Assembly: GCF_018320785.1 (NCBI RefSeq)
Contig: NC_054869.1
Location: 13,836,698-13,900,697 of the forward strand
Length of the DNA stretch: 64,000 nucleotides
Direction: 5' to 3'
Source: Cheilinus undulatus
Lineage: Eukaryota > Chordata > Actinopteri > Labriformes > Labridae
The notes under the pieces are model-generated. The model had not been told where the DNA came from, searched no databases, and worked only from the letters and a program-made list of their open reading frames with translations. Positions 42,001 to 54,089 of the stretch are shown piece by piece. Position 1 is the first letter of the stretch. Every line of letters starts with the position of its first letter. The position numbers and the translations under genes were made by a program.

Positions 42001-45000
42001 TGAGTTATGACCTCAAAATGCCAAATTGATTTGTCAAAGGGTGAGTACCGTGATCTTTTTATCATGCAAACATCTGCACTGTTCAGTCATAATAACAGTC
42101 ATGTGTTAAAATAAACCAATAGCATGTGATGCTTATTACAGAATGTAGACAATTAAGGGGGTTTTGCTTTGTTTATGCCCTATTAAAAAACAAACTTAGT
42201 GAAAGTTTTCTTTATTCAAACTTATTTTACAGCTTTTTTCTATGAAGCCTAAGCATACTTTGTCTGTTCCCTCTAAACTTCCATGTTTTTATTATGTGAA
42301 GATTAAAAGAACAGCCAGACTTTAGCTTTTCTTTCCTAATTTAAGTCAGCATTTCTGTTTCTAACCTGCCTTCCGTGTGAACTCACTGTAACGCTTTGTA
42401 AAAGGAGCACTTTTCTGACATCATGTGCGTGTTTTTCCACAGGATGCCTTCTGGGGGCTGGTCCAAATCTGTGAGAAGTATCTTCCTGGCTACTACAGTC
42501 CTGGCCTGGTGAGACTCAAACATGTGCACGCATACATGGTGACATCACCAGGTGTTGGAAGTGCACTGTGCAAATAACTCCATGTGACTCTGTTTGTTCC
42601 AAGAATTACAATCCAGATGAATAAAGTGGACTTATGCTGTGATTAGAGAGAAACAGGAATGCATTGTTATTGCTGCAGAGTTCACAGTGTGGCAAACTTG
42701 GTGATGAAACCAGCTGGGCGTTGTCTGTCTTGTCAAAACTATAATAAAACTTTGGATTATTTACTTCAGTGTGTTACAACATTGTTCATTTAGGCTGGTT
42801 TATTTTTAATGGATGATTATAACAAGTGTATCATGTTTCAGCTACTACAATACAAACCTCACATGGCTTCTTTGTTGATGTTTCCTACCTGTGTGTTTTT
42901 CAGGAAGCAATACAGTTGGATGGAGAGATCCTGTTCGCGCTGCTACGACGTGTCTCCCCGCTAGCCTATCGCCATCTGGAGAAACACAAGATCGACCCCA
43001 TCCTCTACATGACAGAGTGGTTTATGTGTGCCTTCTCTAGGACGCTGCCCTGGGCCTCTGTGCTGCGGGTCTGGGACATGTTCCTCTGCGATGGTAACCA
43101 TGGCTCACTGCAGCATGTTGCAGATGTTTAAGATAAACATTCATTAGAGGTTTATCACACTGATACTTTGTTCTCTGTTCCAGGGGTGAAGATAATCTTC
43201 CGTGTTGGCCTGGTGCTGCTGAAGTGCATGCTGGGTACCCGGGAGAAGCTAAAGGCCTGCCAGGGCCAGTATGAAACCATGGAGCTCCTCAGGGCTGTAG
43301 AGCCTCGATACATGCAGGAGGGCTTCCTTGTCCGAGAGGTAAGAGAAGTAAAATCCCATAATCAATATGTTGGTTTGCCTATATAATCCTAACTTCACAC
43401 ATAAGTTTCATTTTAATCAATTTTATTTACTTAATTTGCACACACAGAGTACATGTTTATAGAAAAAATGAGAAATCCTTACATATGTGGAAAGTTATGA
43501 ATCCTACAAGGGCTTTTATTAAAAAATGTGCCTTATAAAAGCGCTATTAATCTTCATGTTTTTTTTATTTTGAAATAATGACAATGCATCTATTAGAATG
43601 AAACAATGAAATATGGGCTTTTGTAGGATTTGTACAGTGCATCTAAAGAATAAATGTCATGTACAAGTTCATTTTTTTCCTGTGATTTACTTCAGAAAGT
43701 TTAATTTCCATATATTCTAGACTATTCTCATCGGAAAAGATTTTCAAGACTTTTTTTGATTTAACCTTGAAGATTACTGCTTACAGCTCAAGAAAATGAA
43801 AAAAATCTACTGTCTCAAATTATTAGAATATTGTGGAAAAGTCAGATTTGCAAAAGTTTCTTTAGCCTTCATTCTCCCACTCTGGTTCAGTACACACAAC
43901 CACAATTATGGGGAGACTGCTGACTGTATAGCTGTCCAGAACACAATCATCGTCACCCTCCACAAGGAGGGTAACCCACAGAAGGTCACTGCTGAAAGGG
44001 TAGGCTGTTCTCAGAAGCTGCATCAAAGCATATTCAAGAAAAGTTGACTGGAAGAGAAAACTGAGATAAGCAAAGGAGCACAGCCAACAAGAATGAGCTC
44101 AGCCTTCAGAGGATTGTCAAACAAAGCAGATTCAAGAACTCAGGGGAACTTCACAAGGAATGGACTGAGGCTGGAGTCAGTGGATCAAGAGCAACCACAC
44201 ACAGATGGGTCCAGCAAATTGACTACAACTGTCCTGTTCTTGGCATTAAGCCACTCCTGAACCACAGACAACATCATAAGTGCCTCATGTGGGCTTGGTT
44301 TAAAAAGAACTGGACCGTTGCTCAGTGGTCCAAAGTCCTGCTTTCAGGTGAAAGTAAATATTGAATTTTATTTGGAAATCAAGGTCCCAGAGTCTGGAGG
44401 AAGATCAGAGAGGCACAGAATCCAAGGCACTAGAAGTCCAGTGTGTTCAGTTTCCACAGTCAGTGATGGTTTGAGGTGCCATGTCCTCTGCTGATGTTGG
44501 TCCACTGTCAAGTTCAACGTCAATACTGTCAGCCATCTACCAGGGGATAATAAAGTACTTCGTGCTTCCATCTGCTGAGAAGCTTTATGGAAATGCTGGT
44601 TTCCTTTTCCAGCAGGACTTGGCACCTGCTCAGAGTGAAGCTTAAACAACCAGAAACTAGTTCTCTGACCATGGCATAGCTGAGTTTGATTGGCCAGAAA
44701 ACTGGTCTGACCTGAACCCTGTAGAGAATCTCTGAGGAAATGTGAAGAGGAAGATGACAGACACTAGACTCAACAATACAAATGAGCTGAAGCCTGCTAT
44801 CAGAGCAACCTGTGCTTCATAACACCCCAGCAGTGCCACAAACTGATTGGCTTGATGTTGTCGGTGCTCCAACCAATTACTGAGTGCATAAATGAGCGTA
44901 ATTTTCCAGAAGGTCATCATTCCGCAATCCTTTCATCATGATCATCAAGACTAAAATAGTCTTGAAATATTTCACCCTGTACGAGCTTTATCTAGAATAT

Positions 45001-46725
45001 ATGGAGGTTTTACTTCTTGAATCAAATCACAGGGAACAAATGAACCTTTTCGTGATAATTTTTTTTTTTTTACATTGCACCTGTATATATGTATGTTAAT
45101 GCTGTGTTTGGCAGGTGAAAGTACTTTACCTTCCTGTACCTTCCTATATTGCTGAAATTGTGTGTGCCATTGTAATGCACATGATTTCAATGTGTTGTCA
45201 AATTAGAAACAATGAAAGGCAGCTATAGGTTATTGGAGTAGTATAGAATTATATACAGAATAACCCACAGATTACCTGCAGCTTTTCTGTGTGTTCCTCC
45301 AAAGCTTTGAATAATCATAAATGTCTGGCCCCACGTCGGTGTCCTCTTACTACAGTGTCTTTGGTTAAATGAAGAGATCTCTACAATCCAGATGTCCTTA
45401 ATTTAAACACAAATGTGCCTGTCTCACTCACATTATTATTGTTTCCTCTACCAAAGGCTGCCATATTTCATGCTTTGTCTTGAGACGTTAATGTTTGCCC
45501 TTTATACAGTTTCCTTCTACTGTGTAATGGATTGCTGCCAAATATATAATTTTTTGACATGCAATTACAAAGTATATATCTATGGATTGCGTTTATATTT
45601 ACTTATTTTTCCAAAGCAAGTGCAACTACAACTTGCAAGAAACAACATTATCTTCCATTTTTGAATGAAATAAACCTGTTAAAGAGAGACATTTTTATTT
45701 AATAATTATAATGAAAAAAAAACTCATTTTTTACATCTCAAAATTTCTTCTACATGGTGAGCATCACATATAGCAGGAAAGATTACACAAAAGCAGAGAG
45801 AACATGTTGTTCTGAATACAGTCTTTGATAATATGGAGATTTGACACTGTCCTGATCCTCTGATGGCGATGTAGTGGAGTGTTGTATCTCATGAACAGTG
45901 GGTGCTTAGGAAACAGACAGTAAGAATGAACGTGAAATAGAGACTGATTGAGCAGAGTGCTGGCCGGTCAGTGTCTGCTTCCTTAGCCAAGCTTTGTGTG
46001 AGTCTCTGTCCACGGCAACAATACCTCCTCTCATACGAAGGGTTGTCCTGACACCAGCCCTCAGGCTCTTTGGCATTTACTAACAAAGATCACATTTTAC
46101 ACAATGGTCAGGCGTGGAAGGAACATACTGTATTTTCCAGCAGGGGCTGGTCTTCTTTTCCTACACATTTCCTTTGAAAGTAATCTTTATGTGGACGACT
46201 CAGCTGTGACCTGTGACGTGTCTCTTCCTGTTGCAGATCTTGGAAATACCAGTGACGGCACGAGACGTGGAAAGAGAGCATCACACCCAGCTGAAACGCT
46301 GGAAGAAGAATCGTGGAGAGCTAAACTTCAAGTCACCCCCTAGGATGCACGGTGCTCGGATCATCATGTTAGCCGAGCCGCCGAGGCGCCAGGACCTGGA
46401 GCAGAACCCCACCATCGTTCTGGAGGTGCCACAGCCCACGCCGAAGCTGAAGAAGGGCAAAGAGGAGAAGAAAAGCAAGAAGAAGAGAAGCATCAAGAAG
46501 TCCCAGGCTATTGAGGACATCCCTAATCCTTACTCTCTGCCCAGTGATCCTCCACCTCATCCTTCAACTCCACCGGCCCCGCCTCCTATCAGCAGAGGGA
46601 CTCTAGAGACTGTATCAGAGACTGAAACAGATGCACCTCCTTCAGACCTTCCTCCTGCCAAAGAATCTCCTCTTCAGCGCTCCACACACAGCCTTAGCAG
46701 CACAGAGCAGGACACCTACCTGTAG
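30084..46725 (+). CDS. tbc1d10a: TBC1D10A (EPI64), Rab GTPase-activating protein, 9 coding exons, 503 aa
   Basis: Coding exons: 30084-30265, 34461-34560, 37644-37751, 38094-38200, 38298-38412, 42443-42508, 42904-43093, 43184-43338, 46237-46725. All are GT-AG; 1512 bp ending TAG. The protein carries a TBC domain at about residues 100-310. The Arg-finger motif IEKDLHR (Arg151) and the Gln-finger motif YCQ (Gln188) are both intact, so it should be an active Rab GAP. The N-terminal [12 protein letters not shown], and [29 protein letters not shown] and KACQGQYE are shared with human TBC1D10A. The C-terminal region is basic then proline-rich and ends DTYL, the PDZ ligand by which human EPI64 binds EBP50/NHERF1 in microvilli. 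Known targets of the human protein include Rab27A and Rab35. Human length is 508 aa. Paralogues TBC1D10B and C are less likely, given the DTYL tail and the SF3A1 neighbour. Confidence 0.95.
30266..34460 (+). other. TBC1D10A intron 1
   Basis: This is 4.2 kb of intron without recognisable genes. A short piece at about 32136-32290 (ACAATATGTAAAATTTGGCTGCCAGGGGGC region) resembles a dispersed fish repeat. An imperfect hairpin built on GCATGCCTTCAT and ATGAAGGCAGGCATGC lies at 34174-34209. First introns often hold regulatory sites, but none can be named from this sequence. Confidence 0.45.
34561..37643 (+). other. TBC1D10A intron 2
   Basis: This is 3.1 kb of AT-rich intron. I see no gene, RNA or bounded mobile element. 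The open frames at 35012-35595 and 37351-37837 have no recognisable product; the latter only overlaps exon 3 out of frame. Confidence 0.45.
39165..39410 (+). mobile_element. 3' fragment of an RTE-like LINE
   Basis: The sequence AGACCTCCGCCATTAGCCCT, the GGATCCAGACAATGATCCGG segment, CCTGAAAATTTCATCACTAT, CCATAACTTTTTGAGTCATG and the short tail of AACAAACAAACTAACAAACC match my memory of the 3' ends of RTE-type retrotransposons in fish. Such copies are typically truncated at the 5' end and end in a short simple repeat. It lies in TBC1D10A intron 5, sense to the gene. No coding part is kept. Confidence 0.6.
39579..40531. mobile_element. MITE-like DNA element, copy A
   Basis: Ends are inverted: the left has TTACCATCAGGGGGTCTGG with TTTGATTCAGTTCGG, and the right complement has TTTCCACCAAGCGGTCCGGC with TCAGTTTGG. 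The same termini occur at 48086-48753. The interior has no transposase. It lies in TBC1D10A intron 5. I could not confirm a target duplication, so the superfamily (hAT is likely) is open. Confidence 0.6.
41217..41772. mobile_element. hAT-type MITE with a perfect 8-bp target duplication
   Basis: The 556-bp element starts CAGTGTAAATTT and ends with the reverse complement of CAGTGTTAATTTCATC. It is flanked on both sides by GTTGGCAG (41209-41216 and 41773-41780), an exact 8-bp duplication. Inside, the motif TTTTAGTC recurs many times in both halves, making the element partly self-repetitive. It has no coding capacity. It lies in TBC1D10A intron 5. Confidence 0.9.
43635..45083 (+). mobile_element. 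Tc1-family transposon (copy 2) in TBC1D10A intron 8
   Basis: This is a 1.45-kb element between TA dinucleotides (43633-43634, 45084-45085). The left end is CAGTGCATCTAAAG and the right end complement is CAGGTGCAATGT. The inverted repeats extend over 100 bp (both contain CCTGTGATTT and CCATATATTCTAGA). The plus-strand transposase is broken by many stops. The readable parts match the fish Tc1 type, and its DNA aligns with copy 1 at 27905-29203. It is more complete than copy 1, with both termini and an extra 80 bp near 44118-44200. Confidence 0.88.
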
Positions 46726-49316
46726 CTCAGCTTTGGTGTGCTAATGGGTGTGGACGAAGCACCAGCACTCTTTGGCCAATCACCAGCCAGCCTTACGAAG
46801 GTCTCTGATTGGCCGGCATCACCTTTATTCAAGTATTGAACTGTTTTGTACTCATATATTCAGTTTAGATACCATTTTGCCTATGATATTACCGGGCTAC
46901 ACTAAAGCATCACTGCTCAGTGTAAATCTACGGTGATGCTTTTCTCCTCTTGGTGCTTGATGCTCTTTCTCAGACCACAAAAGTCTTATTTTTGATTGCA
47001 CGGGAGACATGTTACTGAGTCATTGGGAGTAAAGTTATTTCTTCTGAAGAGTGTGCTTTCAAGGTTTCAACTGGAGGTGCAGCAGCTGTAGCTCTTTACA
47101 TTTCCACTCATTTCCAACACCTTGAGGTTCTTTGAAATTGAACTGTACAGCAGGGGGTGTAATCTCTGTTTTTCTTATGCCTACATGTTTCATTCAGGGT
47201 TCAGTCCACTAGAGGGCAGCCTTGTAGAGTTACCGTCCCTGTTAGTGAAGCTGATCACAGCTTGGAGAGCATTCTTTCAAGAATGCACTTGGGAGGTGTT
47301 ATTCTGATACTTGGCTTGATTTTTTTTCCAGTTGGGAAATTTGTGCATTTCAGGAGAAAATGAGTCACACCACATTATCTTTTTCTACAAGCACTATTTA
47401 TTTAAAGAATACTTCAGAACAAAATATATTGTTTGTGTACATTTTGCCTGTGCACAAATGGTCACGTTCTTTTCATCATCTGTTGAACTGATGTGGCTAA
47501 GCTGTGTAAACTCCAATATTCACTGTGCCAAGCACTTCCAGCCACTTTAGAGCAGCGTTATCTCACGTTAGTGTGGCAGCAGAGAGAAGAAAGTGGGATA
47601 TTCCTCGCTGTACAATACATTCCTGCCTTGTTAAAAGCTAATCAGTAGAGAAGCTGTCTCTTGCCAGATCTTTGTCATTTGAATTATTTTGCTTTTGTTT
47701 CCTGTGACATCTTGGACATTAAGCAAGTTATAAATCACCTAATGGTGCTGACCTTTGTCATAGAATTGGTCGAATATCCAGATGGAGCCAAGAAGATCTT
47801 TACTGGTCTATTTTACTTCAGTAATTTGCTAGAATTTCCAAAGCAGACGGTGTTGTTTTGGGATTACTTATGACTGTTACCTGTGACCAGGGTTATTCTG
47901 TTCGGACAGCCAAGAGAAATCAACTGATTTTAAAGCGTTTTGGGATATTTGTAGCATTTCATGTTTAAAAAGCTGGATCAATTCTTTGGGAGATTTGAGG
48001 GCATGCAGGTTTGGGACTTTCTTTCGAAACTTATTGGACAATCTCTGTCGTATCAGGTCTGTTTTTTTTTTTTTTTAACTCTAGCTGTATTTCCATCAAG
48101 TGATCTGGTTCTATTCTGTTCAGTACACTACACATTATTGCATTTCCACTGTCAAAAGTTGGAAAGGTACCAAAATAACCATTCTGTACCATCCTACTTT
48201 TATGGCACCCCATTTTGAGGTACCAAGGATGCCTATCTGAACCTAAATGGTGGACTCACTGCAGTCTTGGTTTGGACGTAAGAAGGTTCACTTCCTGTGC
48301 AACAGTGGTAACAATAGTCAAAGCCAGAATGTGCCATATGTTGTGCTAATCTGAACAGCTGTCCTCCCTTATTTTTTCATAAACATGCTTTGTAAGACAA
48401 CAGTGATGTATGATAAATCCTGCGGGACACTGGTTAGATTTAATTAGCAAATACAGCAAATTTTTAGCCATAGTGATGTGTTAATTGCGAACGAGTTCTG
48501 AATTTGAGAGCTGGTTTCCCTTTTTCCCATTTTGGTTGTTTTAAAGATGTGAAAAAGCCTAAATGGTACCAAATAAAGAGCTGTTTGGGAGGCAAAACAC
48601 CAACTCTGGCCAAATGATCCAGATCTCTTAATGAGGCAGGATTCCTGTGACTATGAGTGAAGCTGCTTGGGCATTGGCTGTGGATAAGCCGGCAGGATCA
48701 GGGCTTACTGTGCCAAACTGTACTGAATCAAACCAGACTGCTTGGTGGAAACACCTTTTGATGAAAGTGTCAAAAGTTGAAGGGAGTTTGACAAATTTAA
48801 GCACAGGTGCTGAATATGTCTTTGTAGTTAATAATACAAAAAAGTCCCCAATACATAAAATACAGAGCAGGTGTTGGCCAGTCTCAAAAAGCAGATGGGG
48901 TTATAAAGCTAACACATCTATAAGCAAACTCTTGTATGCAATAGTTTTCTAACCTCTTGTTATACACAATTTACATTTTGCTGATGCTATTTTAATTTAA
49001 TGCTCATTGTGTAGATATGACATGTAAAATAACATTTTTTTCTGATGAAATCTATTTTTCAATCTACAGTGCTATATTTTATTGAGCGGTTACAGATCTC
49101 TGGATCATTTAAAGTGTCAGACAGTATACCTTAGCTCAACATTTGTAACACTAGAAAAAGAAAAGGTTCATCTGAGATTTGTGGGTTGTCTCTGCAAGTA
49201 TTTTCTCTCTCTAAATACAGATTGGTATTTCACCATTCAGGTCAGGTTCATTTAAAAATATTTTTGACAAGCATGGGGCTGTATGCATCATCATGAGTTT
49301 AAATTCTGCAAATAAA
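46726..49316 (+). other. Probable TBC1D10A 3'UTR and downstream flank
   Basis: No gene is seen after the TBC1D10A stop. AATAAA occurs at 48572-48577, inside a MITE, and at 49311-49316. Either could end the transcript, giving a 3'UTR of about 1.9 or 2.6 kb. Neither is proven. Confidence 0.4.
48086..48753. mobile_element. MITE-like DNA element, copy B
   Basis: The left end contains TTTCCATCAAGTGATCTGG. The right end, complemented, reads TTTCCACCAAGCAGTCTGG followed by TTTGATTCAGTACAG. These are the termini of the copy at 39579-40531. It is about 670 bp without a transposase. It lies in the probable 3'UTR/flank of TBC1D10A and contains an AATAAA at 48572. Confidence 0.6.
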
Positions 49317-50481
49317 TTTTGTGTAAATCTGAGATGGTCTGTATGCTGCTTTTCTTTATCATGGCTGAACAAATGAAACTTTTCTGCTTGTGCCTTTTCT
49401 TTGTAGGGTATTTTTGTCAACACAGGGTGGAGCTGCAGAGTCAAAAGTGGGTGCTTGTGTAGTAATACAGCACACAAGGGTGTCCCATGAAAGGGCCAAA
49501 TGTGCCCAAGATTTATTTACATTTTTACACCATGACCTGGGTCAACACTTACAGGCTTCAAATGTACATATTAAGTAAAACATGAGATTAAATCACATTT
49601 TTTAAACACCCAGTTAAATATGGAATGAGATTTACTTTCTGAGGTCAGCCATCACCACAGAAATGTCCTAATTTTGTGAAAAACATGGTTAATTAGCTAA
49701 GTCACCACATACTAAATTAGCCCTGGGTGTGTTCTGGTAAATGTTAGCCAACTTCTTGTTTCTCTGGCATCACTCCTCCATACAAAAAGTTCTATCTTCA
49801 GAAAACCAACATGGCAGCAGCCTAATTCTAGATATTAAATTTTGTTTCAATAATTTTATCAATAAACAGCTAGTAACAACAGACACATAAGATTAAGGAG
49901 TAACAAGGAGTACATGTCATGTATTTGAATTTGAATTCATTGAAAGATGCAGACAGCTCTTCCACTTTCCCAGCTCCTGGATTTCAAACAAGATCCATTG
50001 AGGAACCTTGAACAACAGATGTGAGTAAAAACAAGGGGTACAGCAACAATTAAGTTATATAAAGACAATTATAATTGTAATAGTATAGGTGATTATGCAC
50101 ATACTGTATATAAATAGACATATACATGTAAAAAATATACAACCATCCTCTCCAGGGGAGACCCATTGTTGAAATAAATAAACACATTGTGAAATCAGAG
50201 ATGAAATAAGACTTCAAAATTGATCATAAATCTTTGAAATTTTGAAAAATATGGTACATTTAAAAGCTTTATAATGTGCAATATCATTACTGTAGTGCTA
50301 AATGAGTGCACAAATTGTTTAAAGCTGGTTTGGAGTCCATTCACTTCTTTCTGTGTCTGTGGTTTCCATAATCAAAATTTGCTGAAAAAAGAAAAAAATG
50401 TCTCCCAGTTTGCCTTTAAACATTTAAAATGCAAAGCAATTATGTTGCTTTCCTGTTGCTATTCTTATACAGTGTTCTAAA

Positions 50482-51307
50482 TAGAGATGTACCATATTAT
50501 CAGCATATCAGTATCTGCAGATATTAGCTTATAGAAGGTTAACTAACAGTATCAGCAGATATGACAATTTCTGCCGATATTTACAACCAATATAACGACT
50601 GTAAATATCAGCTGTACTGGTTAGATCTGACCTAAACATAAGATGCTTGTGCTACACAGAAGGGATAAGTGCTCGGCGAAGAAGCATAAACCCAGTTAAA
50701 TCCTTACTATTTGCCTCCACAAGTCAACTGATGGGCTGCAAGAAGCTAACACTTCGCCAAGGTTGTCAAGTGGGAACCCCCTATGCCGTTTGACTCCATT
50801 AGTACTATAACACCTCCAGAGGGCTGAACAGTGATCTTCAGTGTCCCAGAGCCAACCCTCTCCATGCAGGCTCTCGCCATCCACCATGCCAACATGGAAA
50901 CATCCTCTCTTACCTACCTTACTGCATGGCCATCTCAGCCAAGACAGCAATGCCACATTCAACAGACCCAGGCTGCGTACATGCGAGATCCAGGCAGAGA
51001 CAATGCTGATACTACCTACCCTGGCACAACTCGTAGGTACAACCACAACAAGACAACTATTCCTAGCACCAACATTACACATTAATCTACAAAAATGACC
51101 CAAGAGAAAATTAGAAAAGTTGTAAAAAAAAAAGAGAGAGAGAGAGATTGACAATAGCAGAGCAATATTGTTCATCTTCAAATTTTAAAGTACATTTTAA
51201 GGATTGAACTTTTAGGTCTGAACTACTTTTCGATTATGGTAGTTATATCAGTATCTGCTATAATAAATTTGGAAGTACTGGCAAAAATCCAGTATCTTGC
51301 ATTCCTG
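50482..51307. mobile_element. Non-autonomous hAT-like element
   Basis: The left end is TAGAGATGTACCATATTATC and the right end complement is CAGGAATGCAAGATACTGG. Both show the RGGRATGYA...GATATT pattern of a common fish hAT group, and CAGTATCTGC recurs in the terminal regions. The open frames inside (about 50831-51098) are not recognisable. I could not find a convincing 8-bp duplication. Confidence 0.5.
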
Positions 51308-51469
51308 CCCTTAACCCATTTTTTTTACTGTATATACAATGATCAAGTAAATGACAGTTTATCTCTTCTTTAAGTCCACAGAGGCTACTGGGATGTATGC
51401 TATGATTATGACAGAGTAAAAGCAGGCTTGAGAGTTTAGGCTGTAAGAGTTTACTAAAATTTGCACTCA

Positions 51470-52527
51470 TGTAGGCGGTTTCTGTTTTATATTTTTCCAA
51501 CTTCCGTTTTAATTTTTTGGAATTCCGTTTTTTAATCTTTCCACTTATTTTTCCATAAAAAAGACTGTCCTGTTTATGTAAATAAATAAAATGTTCACTA
51601 ATTAAATATAAATACAACATAATCCTGATATAAAATAGGCTAAATATAACCAGTGTAACAGTCAGATATTTCCAATATTTTAAGACACATCCATGTGTAT
51701 AATCACATCCTAACTGATGTTTATAATTTAAATATCCTTCTGTTCTCTCAAACACAGAGTGATAGTGACCTAATAAGAAGGTCACATTAAAGTTAAATGG
51801 TTAAAAGTAAACTGGTTTCCTAAACTTTTCTTTGCTTTGGCAGTTTGATGCTGCTTTGTGTTCTACTCCTGACTGTAACGGTTCTCTCCTCGTCTCTCTC
51901 CATCCTCGCTGTCCGTCTGCCTCATGTCAGACTGCTACGTTAATACAGACACTTATTGGCTCATTAAGCAACCAAAGGGAACTACAGTATCTATGGAGGA
52001 ATTATTAAACTAACTGATACTCGAATGTAACATCATTTAGACTGCAGAACTTCATAAAATCTCGAGTCTGTCTGACTCGAGTTTGAAGCCCTCGAGGGGT
52101 GAGTAGGTCTTCAAGTTATGACTTCAGCTGTGTGCCTCGTGCACAGACACACCTCTGTCTCCATGACTCTGTGGTGTGGTGAGGTAAAATAACACGGATG
52201 AGTTTCCTTGAAGGTGCAACATTATGTTGCCCTGTACAGCCCCGTGTTGAGCTATGTGATGTTAGCTGGTGTTTGGTGCAGCTGCTCTGACATGCTGTGT
52301 ACTGTTTAGGAGGGGGCGGGGTGAGTGTTGGAGAAGTGAGGCATAAGTTGTGTCCTGCTCTAGTGATTTCCCTGGAACTTATTCCCCAGATATGCGTTCC
52401 TCTTTTTAAAAACAAAGCATTTCAGTCAAATTCATTCATTTTCTGCGATTTCCGCGTTAAATAGTAGATTCCGGTTTTTATTGGCCAATTCCGCATTTCC
52501 GTTAACGGACAAATCATAGGGCCCTGC
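51470..52527. mobile_element. Possible hAT-like element fragment
   Basis: At the right end, the complement reads CAGGGCCCTATGATTTGTCC with GTTAACGGAAATGCGG. I know this terminus from fish hAT elements. The left part around 51470-51540 has related motifs (GGAATTCCG, TTCCGTTTT), but no clean end. Span and completeness are uncertain. Confidence 0.35.
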
Positions 52528-53096
52528 TTATCTTTGCTTCTTTTAAGTTGAGAAGTTGGTTTGAGACGGCATTCCAATATGGCTGCCACCATCATTAGGC
52601 TTCAGAAGCAGTTTGTTGACCATGCATGATATGATGGTGAATATTCCTGTTTTATACAATTTGTGTTTCTAATGCATTTACTTGAACATCTTATCATAGT
52701 GATATCAACTCCACCAATGAAAACACCACCATATGCAACCCCAATTCCAAAAAACGTTGGGATGCCATGTAAAATGAAATAGAATCAGGATGCAATGATT
52801 TGCAAATCTCATAAACACATATTTTATTCACCATAGAACATGAACTATATTTTAGATGTTGGAACTGAGACATTTTAACATTTTATGAAAAATATTAGCT
52901 CATTTTGAATTGGATGGCATTGGCAGCAACACATCTCAAAAAAGTAGGGACAGGGCAGCAAAAGCTGCAAAAGGAAGTGGTACTAATGAAAAACAGCTGG
53001 AGGACTATTTTTAACAACTACTTAGGTTAATTAGCAACAGGTCAGTAACTTAAAGGGATATAAAAAGAGCACTTCAGAAAGATAGTCTCTTAGAAG

Positions 53097-54060
53097 TAGG
53101 GATGCACAATAATTATCAGTACCGACACATTATCGGCCGATATTGAATACATTTTACATATTTTAATTATTCCGATAATAAGATATTAACCGATAAAATC
53201 CACCGATAATAAAAGCATTTGTTGTCTTTATCACTAGACTACACATTCCGAAACAGTAGGTGGTGCTGCAGTACGAGACTGCTGTTATGGACCAGAGAAG
53301 AAGAGGAAGCAGCCTCAGTGCTAAGAGGCTAACAGTGGTTAGCTACACAGCGGTACTGGCGGAGTTATTCAGTATTTACGGGGAGGATAACACAATGTTT
53401 GCAAAATTTGCCCCGCAAAGATCCCGAAGAGTGGAAAACAGTCCTCAAGTCTTAACACAACTGATCTTATAAGTCACTTAAAAGTCTTCATCCTAACAAC
53501 GTTTAAATGAGGCGGCAGTAGCCGCTAGCGTTAGCCGCGGGCATTAGGACCTAGCCAATGGCTAACACCAGGCAGAGCGCTGATTGAGCAGGCACTGGAA
53601 ACTGCTGTTTTCATAGATGTATCCCTGCCTCCTCTGTTTGATGTGGTTTCATTCAGTCTGATCGACAGACCGTGGTGGACTTTACATTCTTAACTTATTT
53701 CTGATAGGACTTGTGTCAGTTCATATTTTTAATCTTCATGTTAAACATCAACTCTCCTTAATTCTGACTTACGCAGCAAAAACAAAGAAGAGACCCCCAA
53801 ATATCTCTGTTTGTGAAGAATGACAACCTGTTATCATTTGGTTCCATGTCTGATTTGACATAAGTCAGCTGAATTCTTGTTTAGTTTATTCAAATGTCAG
53901 ATTTGACCCCTTGTCAAAAATTTCCCTTTATTTCAAGGGAAAAGGGGAAAAACCTAGGTCAGTTGTTTGTGTATGTTTGGTACACAAATGTTTAACTACA
54001 AAAATAACAGTTGTAAAGTCAGAATTGTTTTTTGATGTAAACAGGAGTGATGTCAGTTAG
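53097..54060 (+). mobile_element. hAT-like insertion with a BED-finger-like fragment
   Basis: TAGGGATGCACAATAATTAT followed by TATCGGCCGATA is the typical left end of a fish hAT family. Downstream, around 53390-53500, the DNA in shifted frames encodes pieces such as DLISHLKVFHP. This is like the end of a BED zinc finger at the N-terminus of hAT transposases. Only this N-terminal part is visible, and the right terminus was not found. The right boundary is estimated from where the Tc1 sequence resumes (about 54070). Confidence 0.5.
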
Positions 54061-54089
54061 AATTATTTACAGTTAACAATTTCAGAAAA

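Noticed and set aside
46281..46560. Minus-strand open frames opposite TBC1D10A exon 9
   Set aside because: They are shadows of the lysine- and proline-rich coding exon.
50696..51181. 161-aa minus-strand open frame
   Set aside because: It lies inside a hAT-like non-autonomous element, has no recognisable domain and no splice context.
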